Shown here: positions 18,220-26,539 of the stretch, in pieces | Layout of the letters: each line of letters starts with the position of its first letter | Position numbering within the stretch: the first letter of the stretch is position 1 | NCBI GenBank assembly: GCA_036388895.1 | Contig: DASVQY010000002.1 | Span: 248,001 to 312,000 of the forward strand | Origin: SXVE01 sp036388895 | Lineage (GTDB): Bacteria; Acidobacteriota; Blastocatellia; Pyrinomonadales; Pyrinomonadaceae | Direction: 5' to 3' | DNA length: 64,000 nt | The notes under the pieces: model-generated | What the model saw: the letters and a program-made list of their open reading frames with translations, nothing else | Database searches by the model: none | Told to the model about the DNA's origin: nothing | Position numbers and translations under genes: made by a program

Positions 18220-18453
18220 ATGAACAGTAACTTGCTTGATCAATATATCGAAAGCGACGCGGAAAAATTAAGCGCCGCGCCTGTTTTTCGCGGAACTCGC
18301 GTTCCGGTGAAAAATTTATTCGATTATTTGGAAGCGGGTGATTGTTTGGATGAATTTCTCGCTGATTTTCCAACCGTTGCGCGCGAGCAGGCAGTAGGCA
18401 TTTTAGAGTTATATAAAGTCAAACTTTTGCAGGAATATGAAATTGCTGCTTGA
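18220..18453 (+). CDS. DUF433-family putative antitoxin
   Basis: A 77-residue protein with the DUF433 core APVFRGTRVPVKNLFDYLEAG and FPTVAREQAVGILE, a small helix-turn-helix-like domain usually encoded just before a DUF5615 PIN-like protein. It is intact. Its end overlaps the start of the next gene by 17 bases, the usual coupling for such pairs. It is presumed to be a DNA-binding antitoxin, but this role is inferred from family and context. Its partner is broken. Confidence 0.8.
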   Translation: MNSNLLDQYIESDAEKLSAAPVFRGTRVPVKNLFDYLEAGDCLDEFLADFPTVAREQAVGILELYKVKLLQEYEIAA

Positions 18454-18760
18454 TGAGTGTTTGCCGAAAAGACTGAAAGGCGAGTTTCCCGGATATGAAA
18501 TTTCTACGATTGATGAAGCCGGCTTTAAAGGTTTGTAAAATGGAAAGTTGATTCGTTTAGCAGCCGAAACAGACTTTAAAGTTTTAGTTATAGCTGATAA
18601 AAACATCAAATATCAGCAAAACAAAGCGAATCTGCCTTTGGCGATTCTGATTTTGTCAGCGCGAAATAATCGGCTGGAATCGCTTTTGCCTTTGATAAGT
18701 GAGGCATTAGGAGCTTTGGGAAACATTGAAACAGGGGAAATTATTACGATTGAAAACTAA
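18437..18760 (+). pseudogene. DUF5615 PIN-like putative toxin, interrupted by TAA
   Basis: The frame from ATG 18437 reads MKLLLDECLPKRL, as DUF5615 proteins begin, and continues to the normal end near 18760 with DFKVLVIADKNIKYQQN, ANLPLAILILSARNNRLESL and GEIITIEN. A single in-frame TAA at 18536-18538 (codon 34) breaks it, in a place where relatives read GLKNG. One base change (AAA or CAA to TAA) explains it. The rest of the frame is undamaged, so the event is recent or tolerated. As a PIN-like nuclease it would be the toxin of the pair with the DUF433 protein; as read here it should be inactive. Confidence 0.8.
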
Positions 18761-18777
18761 ATTAGAGGTTAAATAAA

Positions 18778-21198
18778 TTGGCTAAAGCAAAAACAGATTA
18801 CGGTGCAGATTCAATCACGGTTTTGGAAGGACGCGACGCGGTTCGCAAGCGTCCGGCGATGTATATCGGTTCGACCAGCGAAATCGGGCTTCATCACCTC
18901 GTTTACGAGGTCGTTGATAATTCCGTGGACGAAGCTCTCGCCGGTTACTGCGATACGATTGAAGTCGCCATTCACATAGACGATTCAATAACGGTAATAG
19001 ATAACGGACGCGGAATTCCCGTTGATATACATAAACAGGAAGGGCGTTCGGCGGCGGAAGTCGTTCTCACGGTGCTGCACGCCGGCGGCAAATTCGACTC
19101 GAATTCTTACAAGGTTTCCGGCGGTCTTCACGGCGTCGGCGTTTCCTGCGTAAACTTTTTGTCCGAGTGGCTGAAGCTGGAAATTTGGCGCGACGGCAAA
19201 ACTTACGAGCAGGAGTACAAAGTCGGTTTTCCGGTCGCGCCGCTCAAGCAAACCGGCAAAACTACAAAGCGCGGAACGAAAATTACGTTCAAGCCGGATT
19301 CGGATATTTTTGAAACGACGACATATAGTTTCGAGAAACTTTCCGAGCGCCTGCGCGAAAAAGCGTTTTTGAACAAAGGCATTCGTATTTTTATCAAGGA
19401 CGAGCGCGAAGAAGAAGAAAAATCGCACGAATTTTATTACAAAGGCGGCATCGCCGAATTCGTTAAGCATTTGAACAAAAACAAATCGCCGCTGCACGAC
19501 GAACCGCTGTATTTTGAAATGGTTTCGGATGAATTTTCGTGCGAAGTTTCGATGCAGTACAACGATTCTTACGATGAAAAGATTTTCTCGTTTGCCAACA
19601 ACATCAACACGGTTGACGGCGGAACGCATCTTTCGGGTTTTCGCGGCGCGATTACCAGAACGATTAACGCTTACGCGGAAAGTTCCGGTTTAACGAAAAA
19701 CTTCAAAACCGCGCTTTCCGGCGACGACGTGCGCGAAGGCTTGGTGGCGGTTATTTCCGTAAAAATTCCGCAGCCGCAGTTTGAAGGACAAACGAAAGGG
19801 AAACTGAATTCGCCGGTCAAAGGTCCGGTTGAATCTTTCCTGAACGAAAGGCTTGCCGAATATTTCGAGCAGAATCCGGTTGTCGCCAGAAAAATCGTCG
19901 GCAAAGCGGTTGACGCGGCGCGCGCGCGAGAAGCGGCGCGAAAGGCGCGTGAAATCGTCAGAAAAAGCGTTCTCGGCGGCTCGACTTTGCCCGGAAAACT
20001 CGCCGATTGTCAGGAAAAAGACCCGGCGCAATCAGAACTTTATCTGGTCGAGGGCGATTCTGCCGGAGGTTCGGCAAAGCAAGGACGCGACCGAAAAAAT
20101 CAAGCCGTTTTGCCGCTCAAAGGCAAGATTCTGAACGTCGAAAAAGCGCGTTTCGATAAAATGCTCGGACACGGCGAAATCAAGGCTTTAATTACGGCGC
20201 TCGGAACCGGAATCGGCAAAGACGATTTCGATCTGGAGAAACTTCGTTATCACAAACTCGTTTTGATGACCGACGCGGACGTTGACGGTTCGCACATCAG
20301 AACCTTGCTTCTGACGTTCTTTTATCGTCAAATGCCCGAACTCGTCGAGGGCGGACACATTTACATCGCTCAGCCGCCGCTTTTCAAGGTTAAACGCGGC
20401 AAAAAAGAAGAATACATCAAGGACGAAGCTTCGATGCTTCGTTATATGATGCGGCAGGCGACCAGCGACATCGAACTCAGATCGGTTACGACCGATAAAA
20501 AGTATGAAGGTCGGGAAATAACGAAAAATCTCGAACAGGTTACGGAATTCAACCGTTATTTTGCGCGGTTCGCCCGCCGCATCAACGGGGAGGAAAAACT
20601 GCTCAAAGTTTTGCTCGAAGCCTTTTCGGGCAAAAACGGAGTCATGACGACGAAAAACGTCAAAATCCGCAAAGTTTTCGAGCAGGAGGATTTAATGGCG
20701 GAAGTTGAAGGAATCGTCGCGGCTGCCGGTTATAAAACCGAGCTTTTAAGCGACGAAGAACACGGACTTTCGGAAATAGAAATAACTCTGGCGAACGGAC
20801 AAACGATTCTGTTTGACTGGAATTTGGCGAGCTACGTCGAGTTTCAAAAAGCCGTCGACCTGAAACGAACGCTCGAAAAAGATTTTCCCGCGCCGTTTGT
20901 TTTAGGCACGAACGGAAGTTCGGAAGACGTGCCTTCGCGCGAAGAATTGCTCGAAAAATTGATGAACGTGGCGAAAAAGGATTTGTCAATTCAGCGTTAC
21001 AAAGGTCTCGGAGAAATGAACCCGGAACAGCTCTGGGAAACGACAATGGACCCGGAAAAACGCACTTTGCTCCAAGTCCGCATCGAAGACGCGATTGAAA
21101 CCGACGACATTTTCACGGTTTTAATGGGCGATCAGGTCGAACCGCGGCGCAAGTTTATTGAAGACAACGCGTTGGACGTTAAAAATCTGGACGTTTAA
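18778..21198 (+). CDS. gyrB: DNA gyrase subunit B
   Basis: An 806-residue type IIA topoisomerase subunit that supplies the ATPase and part of the cleavage core for negative supercoiling. A GHKL ATPase domain (YEVVDNSVDEALAGYCD; DNGRGIPVD; GGLHGVGVSCVN) is followed by a transducer domain, the TOPRIM domain (LVEGDSAGGSAKQGRDRK; TDADVDGSHIRTLL) and the C-terminal tail (YKGLGEMNPEQLWETTMD). The length and the roughly 170-residue segment between the TOPRIM motifs and the tail match the Gram-negative GyrB form. Translation starts at TTG 18778. The gene ends at a strong terminator. Confidence 0.97.
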   Translation: MAKAKTDYGADSITVLEGRDAVRKRPAMYIGSTSEIGLHHLVYEVVDNSVDEALAGYCDTIEVAIHIDDSITVIDNGRGIPVDIHKQEGRSAAEVVLTVLHAGGKFDSNSYKVSGGLHGVGVSCVNFLSEWLKLEIWRDGKTYEQEYKVGFPVAPLKQTGKTTKRGTKITFKPDSDIFETTTYSFEKLSERLREKAFLNKGIRIFIKDEREEEEKSHEFYYKGGIAEFVKHLNKNKSPLHDEPLYFEMVSDEFSCEVSMQYNDSYDEKIFSFANNINTVDGGTHLSGFRGAITRTINAYAESSGLTKNFKTALSGDDVREGLVAVISVKIPQPQFEGQTKGKLNSPVKGPVESFLNERLAEYFEQNPVVARKIVGKAVDAARAREAARKAREIVRKSVLGGSTLPGKLADCQEKDPAQSELYLVEGDSAGGSAKQGRDRKNQAVLPLKGKILNVEKARFDKMLGHGEIKALITALGTGIGKDDFDLEKLRYHKLVLMTDADVDGSHIRTLLLTFFYRQMPELVEGGHIYIAQPPLFKVKRGKKEEYIKDEASMLRYMMRQATSDIELRSVTTDKKYEGREITKNLEQVTEFNRYFARFARRINGEEKLLKVLLEAFSGKNGVMTTKNVKIRKVFEQEDLMAEVEGIVAAAGYKTELLSDEEHGLSEIEITLANGQTILFDWNLASYVEFQKAVDLKRTLEKDFPAPFVLGTNGSSEDVPSREELLEKLMNVAKKDLSIQRYKGLGEMNPEQLWETTMDPEKRTLLQVRIEDAIETDDIFTVLMGDQVEPRRKFIEDNALDVKNLDV

Positions 21199-21218
21199 TT
21201 TTCATTCCGAATAATTAT

Positions 21219-21252
21219 AAAAAGGAGAAGAAAAATTTCTTCTCCTTTTTTT
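21219..21252 (+). terminator. Intrinsic terminator of gyrB
   Basis: AAAGGAGAAGAAA (21221-21233) pairs with TTTCTTCTCCTTT (from 21236) and a T-run follows, 20 bases after the gyrB stop. Confidence 0.8.
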
Positions 21253-21260
21253 GTCTAAAT

Positions 21261-21434
21261 TCAACTTTTGTTTTCTCCTATTGATTCAATCGCATTGATT
21301 ATGCGCAGCGCGTGACGATTGTAAATGTAGCGAAAAAGCGGCTGCTGAATCAGTTTCAGCAGTTTATCGAAAGCATTTTTATCGCCGGCTTGCGAACGCA
21401 AAACTAAAAAAATCTCGCGCTTTGAATCGGTCAT
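21261..21434 (-). pseudogene. N-terminal remnant of a sigma-70 family (ECF) factor
   Basis: From the ATG at 21434, preceded by GGAGG, the frame reads MTDSKREIFLVLRSQAGDK and then AFDKLLKLIQQPLFRYIYN, which is the first part of sigma-70 region 2 in ECF factors. After about 38 residues the resemblance stops (RHALRIINAIESIGENKS) and the frame ends next to the gyrB terminator. Regions 2.3 to 4 are absent in all frames. It is best explained as the left-over 5' end of a deleted sigma-factor gene. Confidence 0.55.
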
Positions 21435-21596
21435 TTCTGCGACCTCCATAAATAAAGAGACTTCAAATGGCAAAACTGTTCGGTTAATTATGCAGAAAAT
21501 TGAAAGAATTCAGTCTTGCGAAAAATTTCTCAAAGTGCAATGATTTCGGGTTACGAATTAGTGCAAAAAGTCATCTAATAATTGAGCGGAAAAAGT

Positions 21597-21995
21597 ATGA
21601 CAATTGTTGAGTATGTTCCAATAATTTGGTTTATTTTGGCTGGATTAGTTCCCGTCGCTTTAGTAATTATAGGAACCCTCAAAATTCTTAAAAAAGATAA
21701 ATTCGGAGAATTGTTTATAAAATTGTTTATTGTCTTTCTTTTGTATTTTCCCGTTACGATTTTTGGTTTTGTTTATATAGCTGCACTTATCAATGCGATT
21801 GCGGATGCAAAAGGTATCATTATAAACGGCGTACGGGGCGATTTAAGTCTTGATTTAACTTCTTTTACAATAGTTTTTGGATACTTTATTTTCGGAGTGT
21901 TTTTGTGTTGGTTTGTTAGTAAAGATTTATCAAAAATTTTATCTTTTATTACAGGAAGCAATCGAAAATCTCAATCCATTTTTGAGAAGAGGTAG
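21597..21995 (+). CDS. Small membrane protein of unknown function
   Basis: About 132 residues with three predicted transmembrane helices (about 6-27, 38-65 and 90-112 from the ATG) and a short basic C-terminal tail. I do not recognise a family. ATG 21597 is preferred to the TTG at 21582 because it directly precedes the first helix and has GCGGA upstream. It lies alone between the sigma remnant and nadA. Confidence 0.55.
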   Translation: MTIVEYVPIIWFILAGLVPVALVIIGTLKILKKDKFGELFIKLFIVFLLYFPVTIFGFVYIAALINAIADAKGIIINGVRGDLSLDLTSFTIVFGYFIFGVFLCWFVSKDLSKILSFITGSNRKSQSIFEKR

Positions 21996-22065
21996 TTTGC
22001 AAATATTTTTAACTTTAGTATTTTAAGTTTATTTTGAGGTCAGATCCTAAAAGGAGTTTTAACGA

Positions 22066-23190
22066 ATGTCAGCAGTTTTAGATGCCGTACGACCGTTGGA
22101 AGATTATTTGACGATGTTGGATGAAGAGATTCGCGAGCGCATCGAAGCGGCGCGTGAAGAGTTGGGTTCACGCGTCGTGATTTTAGGTCATCATTACCAG
22201 CGCAACGATGTGATCGAGCACGCGGATTTGACTGGAGATTCTTATCAGCTTTCGGTTCTCGCCTCGCAGCGAAAAGACGCGGAATACATCGTTTTCTGCG
22301 GCGTGCATTTTATGGCGGAATCGGCTGATATTTTGGGGCAGCCGCACCAGAGAGTCGTTTTGCCGGATTTGGGCGCGGGCTGTTCAATGGCGGATATGGC
22401 GACGATTGAACAAGTCGAAGACGCGTGGGAGCAGCTTCGCGAAATCGGCGTTTTGCGGGAAAAGGTCGCGCCGATAACTTATATGAACTCTTCGGCGGCG
22501 ATCAAAGCGTTTTGCGGGCGCAATGAGGGCGTGGTTTGCACTTCGTCAAACGCCATTCCGCTTTTTGACGTTTATCTCAAAGAATTCGATAAGATGTTTT
22601 TCTTTCCCGATCAGCATCTGGGCAGAAACACGGGCGCGAAATTCGGCATTCCATTAGAAAAAATGGTTTTATGGAACCCGCACGAAGAACTCGGCGGCAA
22701 CACGGAAGAAGAACTGCGAGCGGCGAAATTGATTCTCTGGCGCGGGCATTGTTCGGTTCACGGGCGTTTCAAGCCGTGGCATGTTGACCATATTCGCCAA
22801 CAGGTGCCCGACATAAAAGTTCTGGTTCACCCGGAATGCATGCGCGAAGTCGTCGAAAAATCGGATTTGAACGGCTCGACCTCATACATCATCAACACTG
22901 TAAAAAACGCGCCGAGCGGTTCAAAATGGGCAATTGGAACGGAATTGAATCTTGTTCTGCGTTTGCAAAAACAATTTCCCGACAAAGACATTCGCCTTCT
23001 CGCGCCCGATCTTTGTATGTGCGCAACGATGTACCGCATCGCGCCGCAAAATCTCGCCTGGGCTATGGAAAATCTCGCGGCGGGAAACGTCGTCAATGAA
23101 ATCGTCGTTGACGAAGAAACGAAGCATTTCGCGCTGATCGCGCTCGAAAGAATGATTCGCCTGACCGAACAAAATCAAGGAAAAGGATAA
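22066..23190 (+). CDS. nadA: Quinolinate synthase
   Basis: A 374-residue [4Fe-4S] enzyme that condenses iminoaspartate with dihydroxyacetone phosphate to quinolinate in NAD synthesis. Family landmarks are ILGHHYQRNDV, FCGVHFMAESADIL (Cys 78), LGAGCSMAD, EGVVCTSSNA, VLVHPECMREV and DLCMCATMYRI. The three cluster cysteines conserved in NadA are present. AGGAG precedes the ATG by about 10 bases. nadB and nadC are not in the window. Confidence 0.95.
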   Translation: MSAVLDAVRPLEDYLTMLDEEIRERIEAAREELGSRVVILGHHYQRNDVIEHADLTGDSYQLSVLASQRKDAEYIVFCGVHFMAESADILGQPHQRVVLPDLGAGCSMADMATIEQVEDAWEQLREIGVLREKVAPITYMNSSAAIKAFCGRNEGVVCTSSNAIPLFDVYLKEFDKMFFFPDQHLGRNTGAKFGIPLEKMVLWNPHEELGGNTEEELRAAKLILWRGHCSVHGRFKPWHVDHIRQQVPDIKVLVHPECMREVVEKSDLNGSTSYIINTVKNAPSGSKWAIGTELNLVLRLQKQFPDKDIRLLAPDLCMCATMYRIAPQNLAWAMENLAAGNVVNEIVVDEETKHFALIALERMIRLTEQNQGKG

Positions 23191-23276
23191 GCAACGAAAA
23201 GTGAATAGTGGATAGTGAAAAGTGAAAGCATTTTTCTTTTACCTGCCGCTATTGACTTTCACATACCAGTAAAAAA
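23191..23276. repeat. Repeat-rich gap of AGTGAATAGTGGATAGTG units
   Basis: The nadA-rnz gap has degenerate tandem units (GAAAAGTGAATAGTGGATAG, then AAAAGTGAAA) followed by a partly complementary right half (GCTATTGACTTTCACATACC). It is the same type of low-complexity palindrome as in other gaps. Confidence 0.45.
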
Positions 23277-24188
23277 GTGTCTGCCAGAACATTCATTGCA
23301 TTGGGAACGGCAAGCCAGGTTCCGACGCGCGAGCGCAATCACAACGGTTATTTCATACGCTGGGATGAAGAAGGTTTTTTGCTCGATCCTGGCGAAGGAA
23401 CGCAGCGGCAGATGATTTTCTCAGGCGTTTCTGCTTCGCAGATCACAAAGATTTTCATCACGCATTTTCACGGCGATCATTGTCTCGGTTTAGCCGGAGT
23501 TTTGCAGAGGATTTCGCTTGATAGAGTTTCGCACGCGATTGAAATTCATTACCCGCGTTACGGAGAAAAATACGTTGAAAATTTGAGGAATTCATCCGTT
23601 TATCATAATTTTGCAGACATCGTCGAGAAACCTTTTTCGGCGGAAGGCACGATTTACAAAAGCGGTAATTTAACGATAGAAACGCGCCGGCTCGAACACT
23701 CGCTCGAATCGTGGGGCTACCGTTTTCAAGAACCTGATGGCGTTACGATGATGCCGGAAAAATTAACAGAATTCGGCATTCTCGGAAAAGACATCGGAAG
23801 ATTGAAAACAAAAGGCAAAATCGAAATTAACGGAAAAATAATATTGTGCGAAGAAGTAAGCCGTTTCAAAAAAGGACAAAGCGCGGCTTTCGTTATGGAC
23901 ACAAAGCTTTGCGACGGCGCTTTTGAGCTCGCCAAAGACGTTGATTTTCTCGTCTGCGAATCTACTTATCTCGCTTCGGAAACGGACGAAGCAATGAAAA
24001 ACGGGCATCTGACCGCACGGCAAGCTGCCGAAATCGCGCGCGAGGCAAACGCCGGAAAATTAGTTTTAACTCATTTTTCGCAGCGTTATAATCGAATCGA
24101 AGATTTTGCCGACGAAGCAAGGCAAGTTCACGAAAACACCATTGCCGCGAGCGACGGCGAACAGATTGAGATTACAAAAAGAAAGTAA
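23277..24188 (+). CDS. rnz: Ribonuclease Z
   Basis: A 303-residue metallo-beta-lactamase-fold endonuclease that trims the 3' end of precursor tRNAs. The zinc motif is FITHFHGDHCLGLAG (about 60-75); further ligands lie in the RRLEHSLESWGYRF segment, FVMDTK, and VLTHFSQRY near the C-terminus. The start is GTG at 23277, immediately after a repeat-rich gap, without a clear Shine-Dalgarno. The ferredoxin gene follows 13 bases later and is probably co-transcribed. Confidence 0.93.
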   Translation: MSARTFIALGTASQVPTRERNHNGYFIRWDEEGFLLDPGEGTQRQMIFSGVSASQITKIFITHFHGDHCLGLAGVLQRISLDRVSHAIEIHYPRYGEKYVENLRNSSVYHNFADIVEKPFSAEGTIYKSGNLTIETRRLEHSLESWGYRFQEPDGVTMMPEKLTEFGILGKDIGRLKTKGKIEINGKIILCEEVSRFKKGQSAAFVMDTKLCDGAFELAKDVDFLVCESTYLASETDEAMKNGHLTARQAAEIAREANAGKLVLTHFSQRYNRIEDFADEARQVHENTIAASDGEQIEITKRK

Positions 24189-24201
24189 AAAATAAAAGAA
24201 A

Positions 24202-24435
24202 ATGGCGGAAATCGAAGACAAATTGCCGGAAAACGTGCGCGGAAAATTCTACGTTGATTCGCAATGCATAGACTGCGACGTGTGCCGCGACACGTCGCCG
24301 AAAAATTTCACGCGCAACGACGAAAACGGTTATTCGTTCGTTCATAAACAGCCTGAAACGCTGGAAGAATTTGAACTTTGCGAAGAAGCTTTGATGGCTT
24401 GCCCGGTTGAGGCGATTGGCGATGACGGAAAGTGA
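24202..24435 (+). CDS. Small ferredoxin, single cluster
   Basis: A 77-residue ferredoxin of the COG1141 kind. The first motif CIDCDVC has three cysteines at C-x2-C-x2-C; the usual fourth is replaced in RDTSP. The last ligand lies in ACPVEAIG. This pattern fits a [4Fe-4S] cluster with three local ligands plus the distal Cys. A second upstream Cys is in FELCEEA. It carries electrons in the cytoplasm; its partner is unknown. Co-directional and close to rnz. Confidence 0.85.
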   Translation: MAEIEDKLPENVRGKFYVDSQCIDCDVCRDTSPKNFTRNDENGYSFVHKQPETLEEFELCEEALMACPVEAIGDDGK

Positions 24436-24444
24436 AAATTATTT

Positions 24445-24831
24445 TCACCACAACAAATTCACTGCATAAGCCGAAAATTTCGCATCGTCGCTAACCAAAA
24501 CTATATTCTCCACAATTGCCTGCGAGATCAAAATTCTGTCGAACGGATCTTTATGATAAAGCGATAGATTTTCTAAATACAAAGCGTGGGCAAGATCAAC
24601 TGGCAAAATTTGCAGTCCGTTTGTCGTTTGTTCATCGCTGCTGACATCTCCGAATGCGTCGCTGAAACTGAATTTTCCATTCTGTATTTTGATTTGAAGC
24701 ACCCAGATCGAAGCTGAGCTTAAATATATTTCATTCGCTCAGTTTGAAATTTCCGCAAATGCCGTTTTTGATAGTTTACGTTCTTCTTGGCGCCACCAAA
24801 CGAAAGTGTGAGAGTCGAGCAGTAAATTCAT
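24445..24831 (-). pseudogene. PIN-domain VapC-like toxin, interrupted by TGA
   Basis: On the minus strand the frame from ATG 24831 reads MNLLLDSHTFVWWRQEERKL, then AFAEISN, a stop, and ANEIYLSSASIWVLQIKIQ. It continues through HALYLENLSLYHKDPFDRIL and ISQAIVENIVLVSDDAKFS to the end LLW. This is a complete PIN-domain toxin of the PHD/VapC type except for one in-frame TGA at 24739-24741 (codon 31). The catalytic acidic residues D6 and the DPFDR Asp are kept. The partner antitoxin upstream is also broken, so the module is dead. Confidence 0.82.
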
Positions 24832-25078
24832 AATTCTTTATCAAATCCCCAGAATTCATCGGGCAATTCGTCATTGAAATCCTCGCTCATAAAATATCCT
24901 TTGCCGAACTACGACCGGCAATGCGCGGGCGTTTTTCCGTTTCAATGACCGGCGTCACTTTTGCTATCGGCTTGCCGTTTTCTTCAATCACGATTCCATC
25001 GCCGTTTTTAGTTAATTCGATCACGACTTCGATTGAATTGTTGACTTTGTTAATGCTAACCGTTTTGTCATATTTCAT
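24828..25078 (-). pseudogene. Phd/YefM-like antitoxin with frameshifted C-terminus
   Basis: The first 63 codons (MKYDKTVSINKVNNSIEVVI ... GKPIAKVTPVIE) form a Phd/YefM DNA-binding antitoxin, ending early in SSAKDIL-stop. In the next frame the missing tail is present: GYFMSEDFNDELPDEFWGF, the kind of acidic tail that wraps the toxin, and it stops at 24828-24830 overlapping the toxin ATG. Restoring one G (GCAAAGGATAT to GCAAAGGGATAT near 24897-24903) joins the two. A single-base deletion in a short G-run, or a sequencing indel, is the simplest explanation. Confidence 0.72.
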
Positions 25079-25109
25079 CTCGCGCCCGGGTTGATTTTAG
25101 CACATTACT

Positions 25110-25457
25110 TTAGACTAAAATTTTAATCCATCCGTCTTCGACGACAACTTCGTAAGCCTCAATCGAACAGTCTTTTTTCGTAAAACATTCGCCGTTTCTG
25201 ACATCGAAACGCCAATTGTGCAAATCGCATTCGACGATGTTTCCGTAAAGCCGGGAATCGGCGAGCGGATAGGCTTTGTGCGGGCAGAAATTTTCTATCG
25301 CGTGAAATTTGCCGCTGACGTTGAACAGCGCGATTTCCGAACCGTCTTTTAATTTGACGGTCGCGCCGCGTCCGGGCGGAACGGCTTCGACTTTGCCGAC
25401 CGTGTGCAGTTTGCCTTCGCGTTTCGGTTTGCGTTTATTTTCGTAATACTTTCCCAT
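25110..25457 (-). CDS. Rieske [2Fe-2S] ferredoxin-like protein
   Basis: A 115-residue soluble Rieske domain. The cluster motifs are FCPHKAYPL (Cys and His) and ECDLHNWRFD (Cys and His), spaced as in small NirD / dioxygenase-ferredoxin Rieske proteins. There is no signal peptide or transmembrane helix, so it is cytoplasmic. Electron transfer to an oxygenase or reductase is likely, but no partner is adjacent. Directly upstream of the ATG lies a GGATTTT-type repeat, and no Shine-Dalgarno is apparent. Confidence 0.88.
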   Translation of the reverse strand: MGKYYENKRKPKREGKLHTVGKVEAVPPGRGATVKLKDGSEIALFNVSGKFHAIENFCPHKAYPLADSRLYGNIVECDLHNWRFDVRNGECFTKKDCSIEAYEVVVEDGWIKILV

Positions 25458-25462
25458 TTCAA

Positions 25463-25492
25463 TTTTGGATTTTAGATTTTGGATTTTCGATT
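25463..25492. repeat. GGATTTT repeat, left copy flanking the CBS gene
   Basis: TTTTGGATTTTAGATTTT followed by GGATTTTCGATT. The complementary version lies at 26091-26128, so the two are inverted around the CBS-domain gene. Confidence 0.6.
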
Positions 25493-25567
25493 GGCAAATC
25501 GGCGCGCCGAAATTCAGGCTTGCTAAATCGTTCCGGCTCGCACAAAATATATGTAGATTAAAAATAT

Positions 25568-26032
25568 ATGGCGGAGAATACTTTTTCGGAAAATGTGCGC
25601 CGACGCTGCCGCGAGATTATGACAAGCAACGTGCAGACGGCGAATCGAACGACGACGCTGCGTGAAATCGGCGCATTAATGCGAGACGGTGATGTCGGTG
25701 TTATGCCAATTGTAGAAAACACCAGGCTGGTCGGAATCGTCACTGATCGCGATATTGTCGTTCGCGCCGTTGCCGAAGGGAAAAATGTGGACGCGCCGGT
25801 CGGCGACGTGATGACGACCGAAATTTACTCGGTCAAGCCCGATGATTTCGCTTTTGAAGCGATTCGTTTGATGGGCGACCGACAAGTTCGCCGCGTTCCG
25901 GTAGTTTCGGAAACGGGCGAGCTAGTCGGAATTATCGCGATGGCGGACGTTGCGCTCGAAATGGAAGACGAGCGCGAAATAGCGGCAACGCTCGAAGAAA
26001 TTTCGAGCGGCGCGAGTTTCTGGAAAAAATAA
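25568..26032 (+). CDS. Tandem CBS-domain protein
   Basis: A 154-residue stand-alone CBS-pair protein. The first CBS has LREIGALMRDGDVGVMPIV and LVGIVTDRDIVVRAVA; the second has AFEAIRLMGDRQVRRVPVV and LVGIIAMADVALEM. Such proteins bind adenine nucleotides and modulate other proteins; the partner is unknown. The gene is bounded on both sides by inverted GGATTTT-type repeats. Confidence 0.88.
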   Translation: MAENTFSENVRRRCREIMTSNVQTANRTTTLREIGALMRDGDVGVMPIVENTRLVGIVTDRDIVVRAVAEGKNVDAPVGDVMTTEIYSVKPDDFAFEAIRLMGDRQVRRVPVVSETGELVGIIAMADVALEMEDEREIAATLEEISSGASFWKK

Positions 26033-26090
26033 ATTTGTGATTTTTTATTTTTTGTGTTGAGCGGTCGGTAAAGGCAGATAGTTTCTTACC

Positions 26091-26128
26091 GATCCAAAAT
26101 CCGAAATCTGAAATCCAAAAATCGAAAT
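26091..26128. repeat. GGATTTT repeat, right inverted copy
   Basis: GATCCAAAATCCGAAATCTG followed by AAATCCAAAAATCGAAAT is the reverse complement of the unit at 25463-25492. It ends on the base before the hsp20 ATG, leaving no room for a Shine-Dalgarno outside the repeat. Confidence 0.6.
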
Positions 26129-26491
26129 ATGGCTAAATCAATCAATCGTTACTTTCATTTTCTCGCCTCGTCGAAAAACGCTCAATCTTCGGGCAGGCTC
26201 TGGTATCCGGCGGCAGACGTTTATGAAACACCGTATGGGTGGCTGGTCAAAGTCGAACTCGCCGGAGTCGCGGCGGAAGACGTTGAAATTGACATTCAGG
26301 GCAATCAGCTTTATATCGCGGGTTGCCGAAAAGATAAATCGTGCGCCGTCGGGATGACGTACCGGCAGATGGAAATTACTTACAGCCGTTTTGAAAAAAC
26401 TTTGCAGTTTCCGGCTTCGATTGACGGCGCGCGTGTCGAGCATAATTTCGACAACGGTTTGCTGATTATTCATTTGAGAAAAGGAGAATAG
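26129..26491 (+). CDS. Hsp20/alpha-crystallin family small chaperone
   Basis: A 120-residue ATP-independent holdase. The alpha-crystallin domain covers about 28-118: WYPAADVYETPYGWLVKVEL, VEIDIQGNQLYIAG, and the terminal strand VEHNFDNGLLIIHLRK. The usual C-terminal IXI motif is absent, as the protein ends at KGE. Two Cys in GCRKDKSCAVG are unusual. lon follows 48 bases later on the same strand, so a stress operon is likely. Confidence 0.88.
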   Translation: MAKSINRYFHFLASSKNAQSSGRLWYPAADVYETPYGWLVKVELAGVAAEDVEIDIQGNQLYIAGCRKDKSCAVGMTYRQMEITYSRFEKTLQFPASIDGARVEHNFDNGLLIIHLRKGE

Positions 26492-26539
26492 ACGAAACCC
26501 AAAACGCCCCAAAAACATCTAAAATTCGGGTAAAATTTT

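Noticed and set aside
24739..24741. Selenocysteine or recoded TGA in the PIN toxin (and at 56303)
   Set aside because: PIN toxins have no selenocysteine, no SECIS-like hairpin is evident after the codon, and other interrupted genes have TAA or TAG.
26065..26092. Terminator after the CBS gene (GGTCGGTAA / TTACCGATC)
   Set aside because: The stem has a mismatch and no T-run follows, so it is not convincing as an intrinsic terminator.
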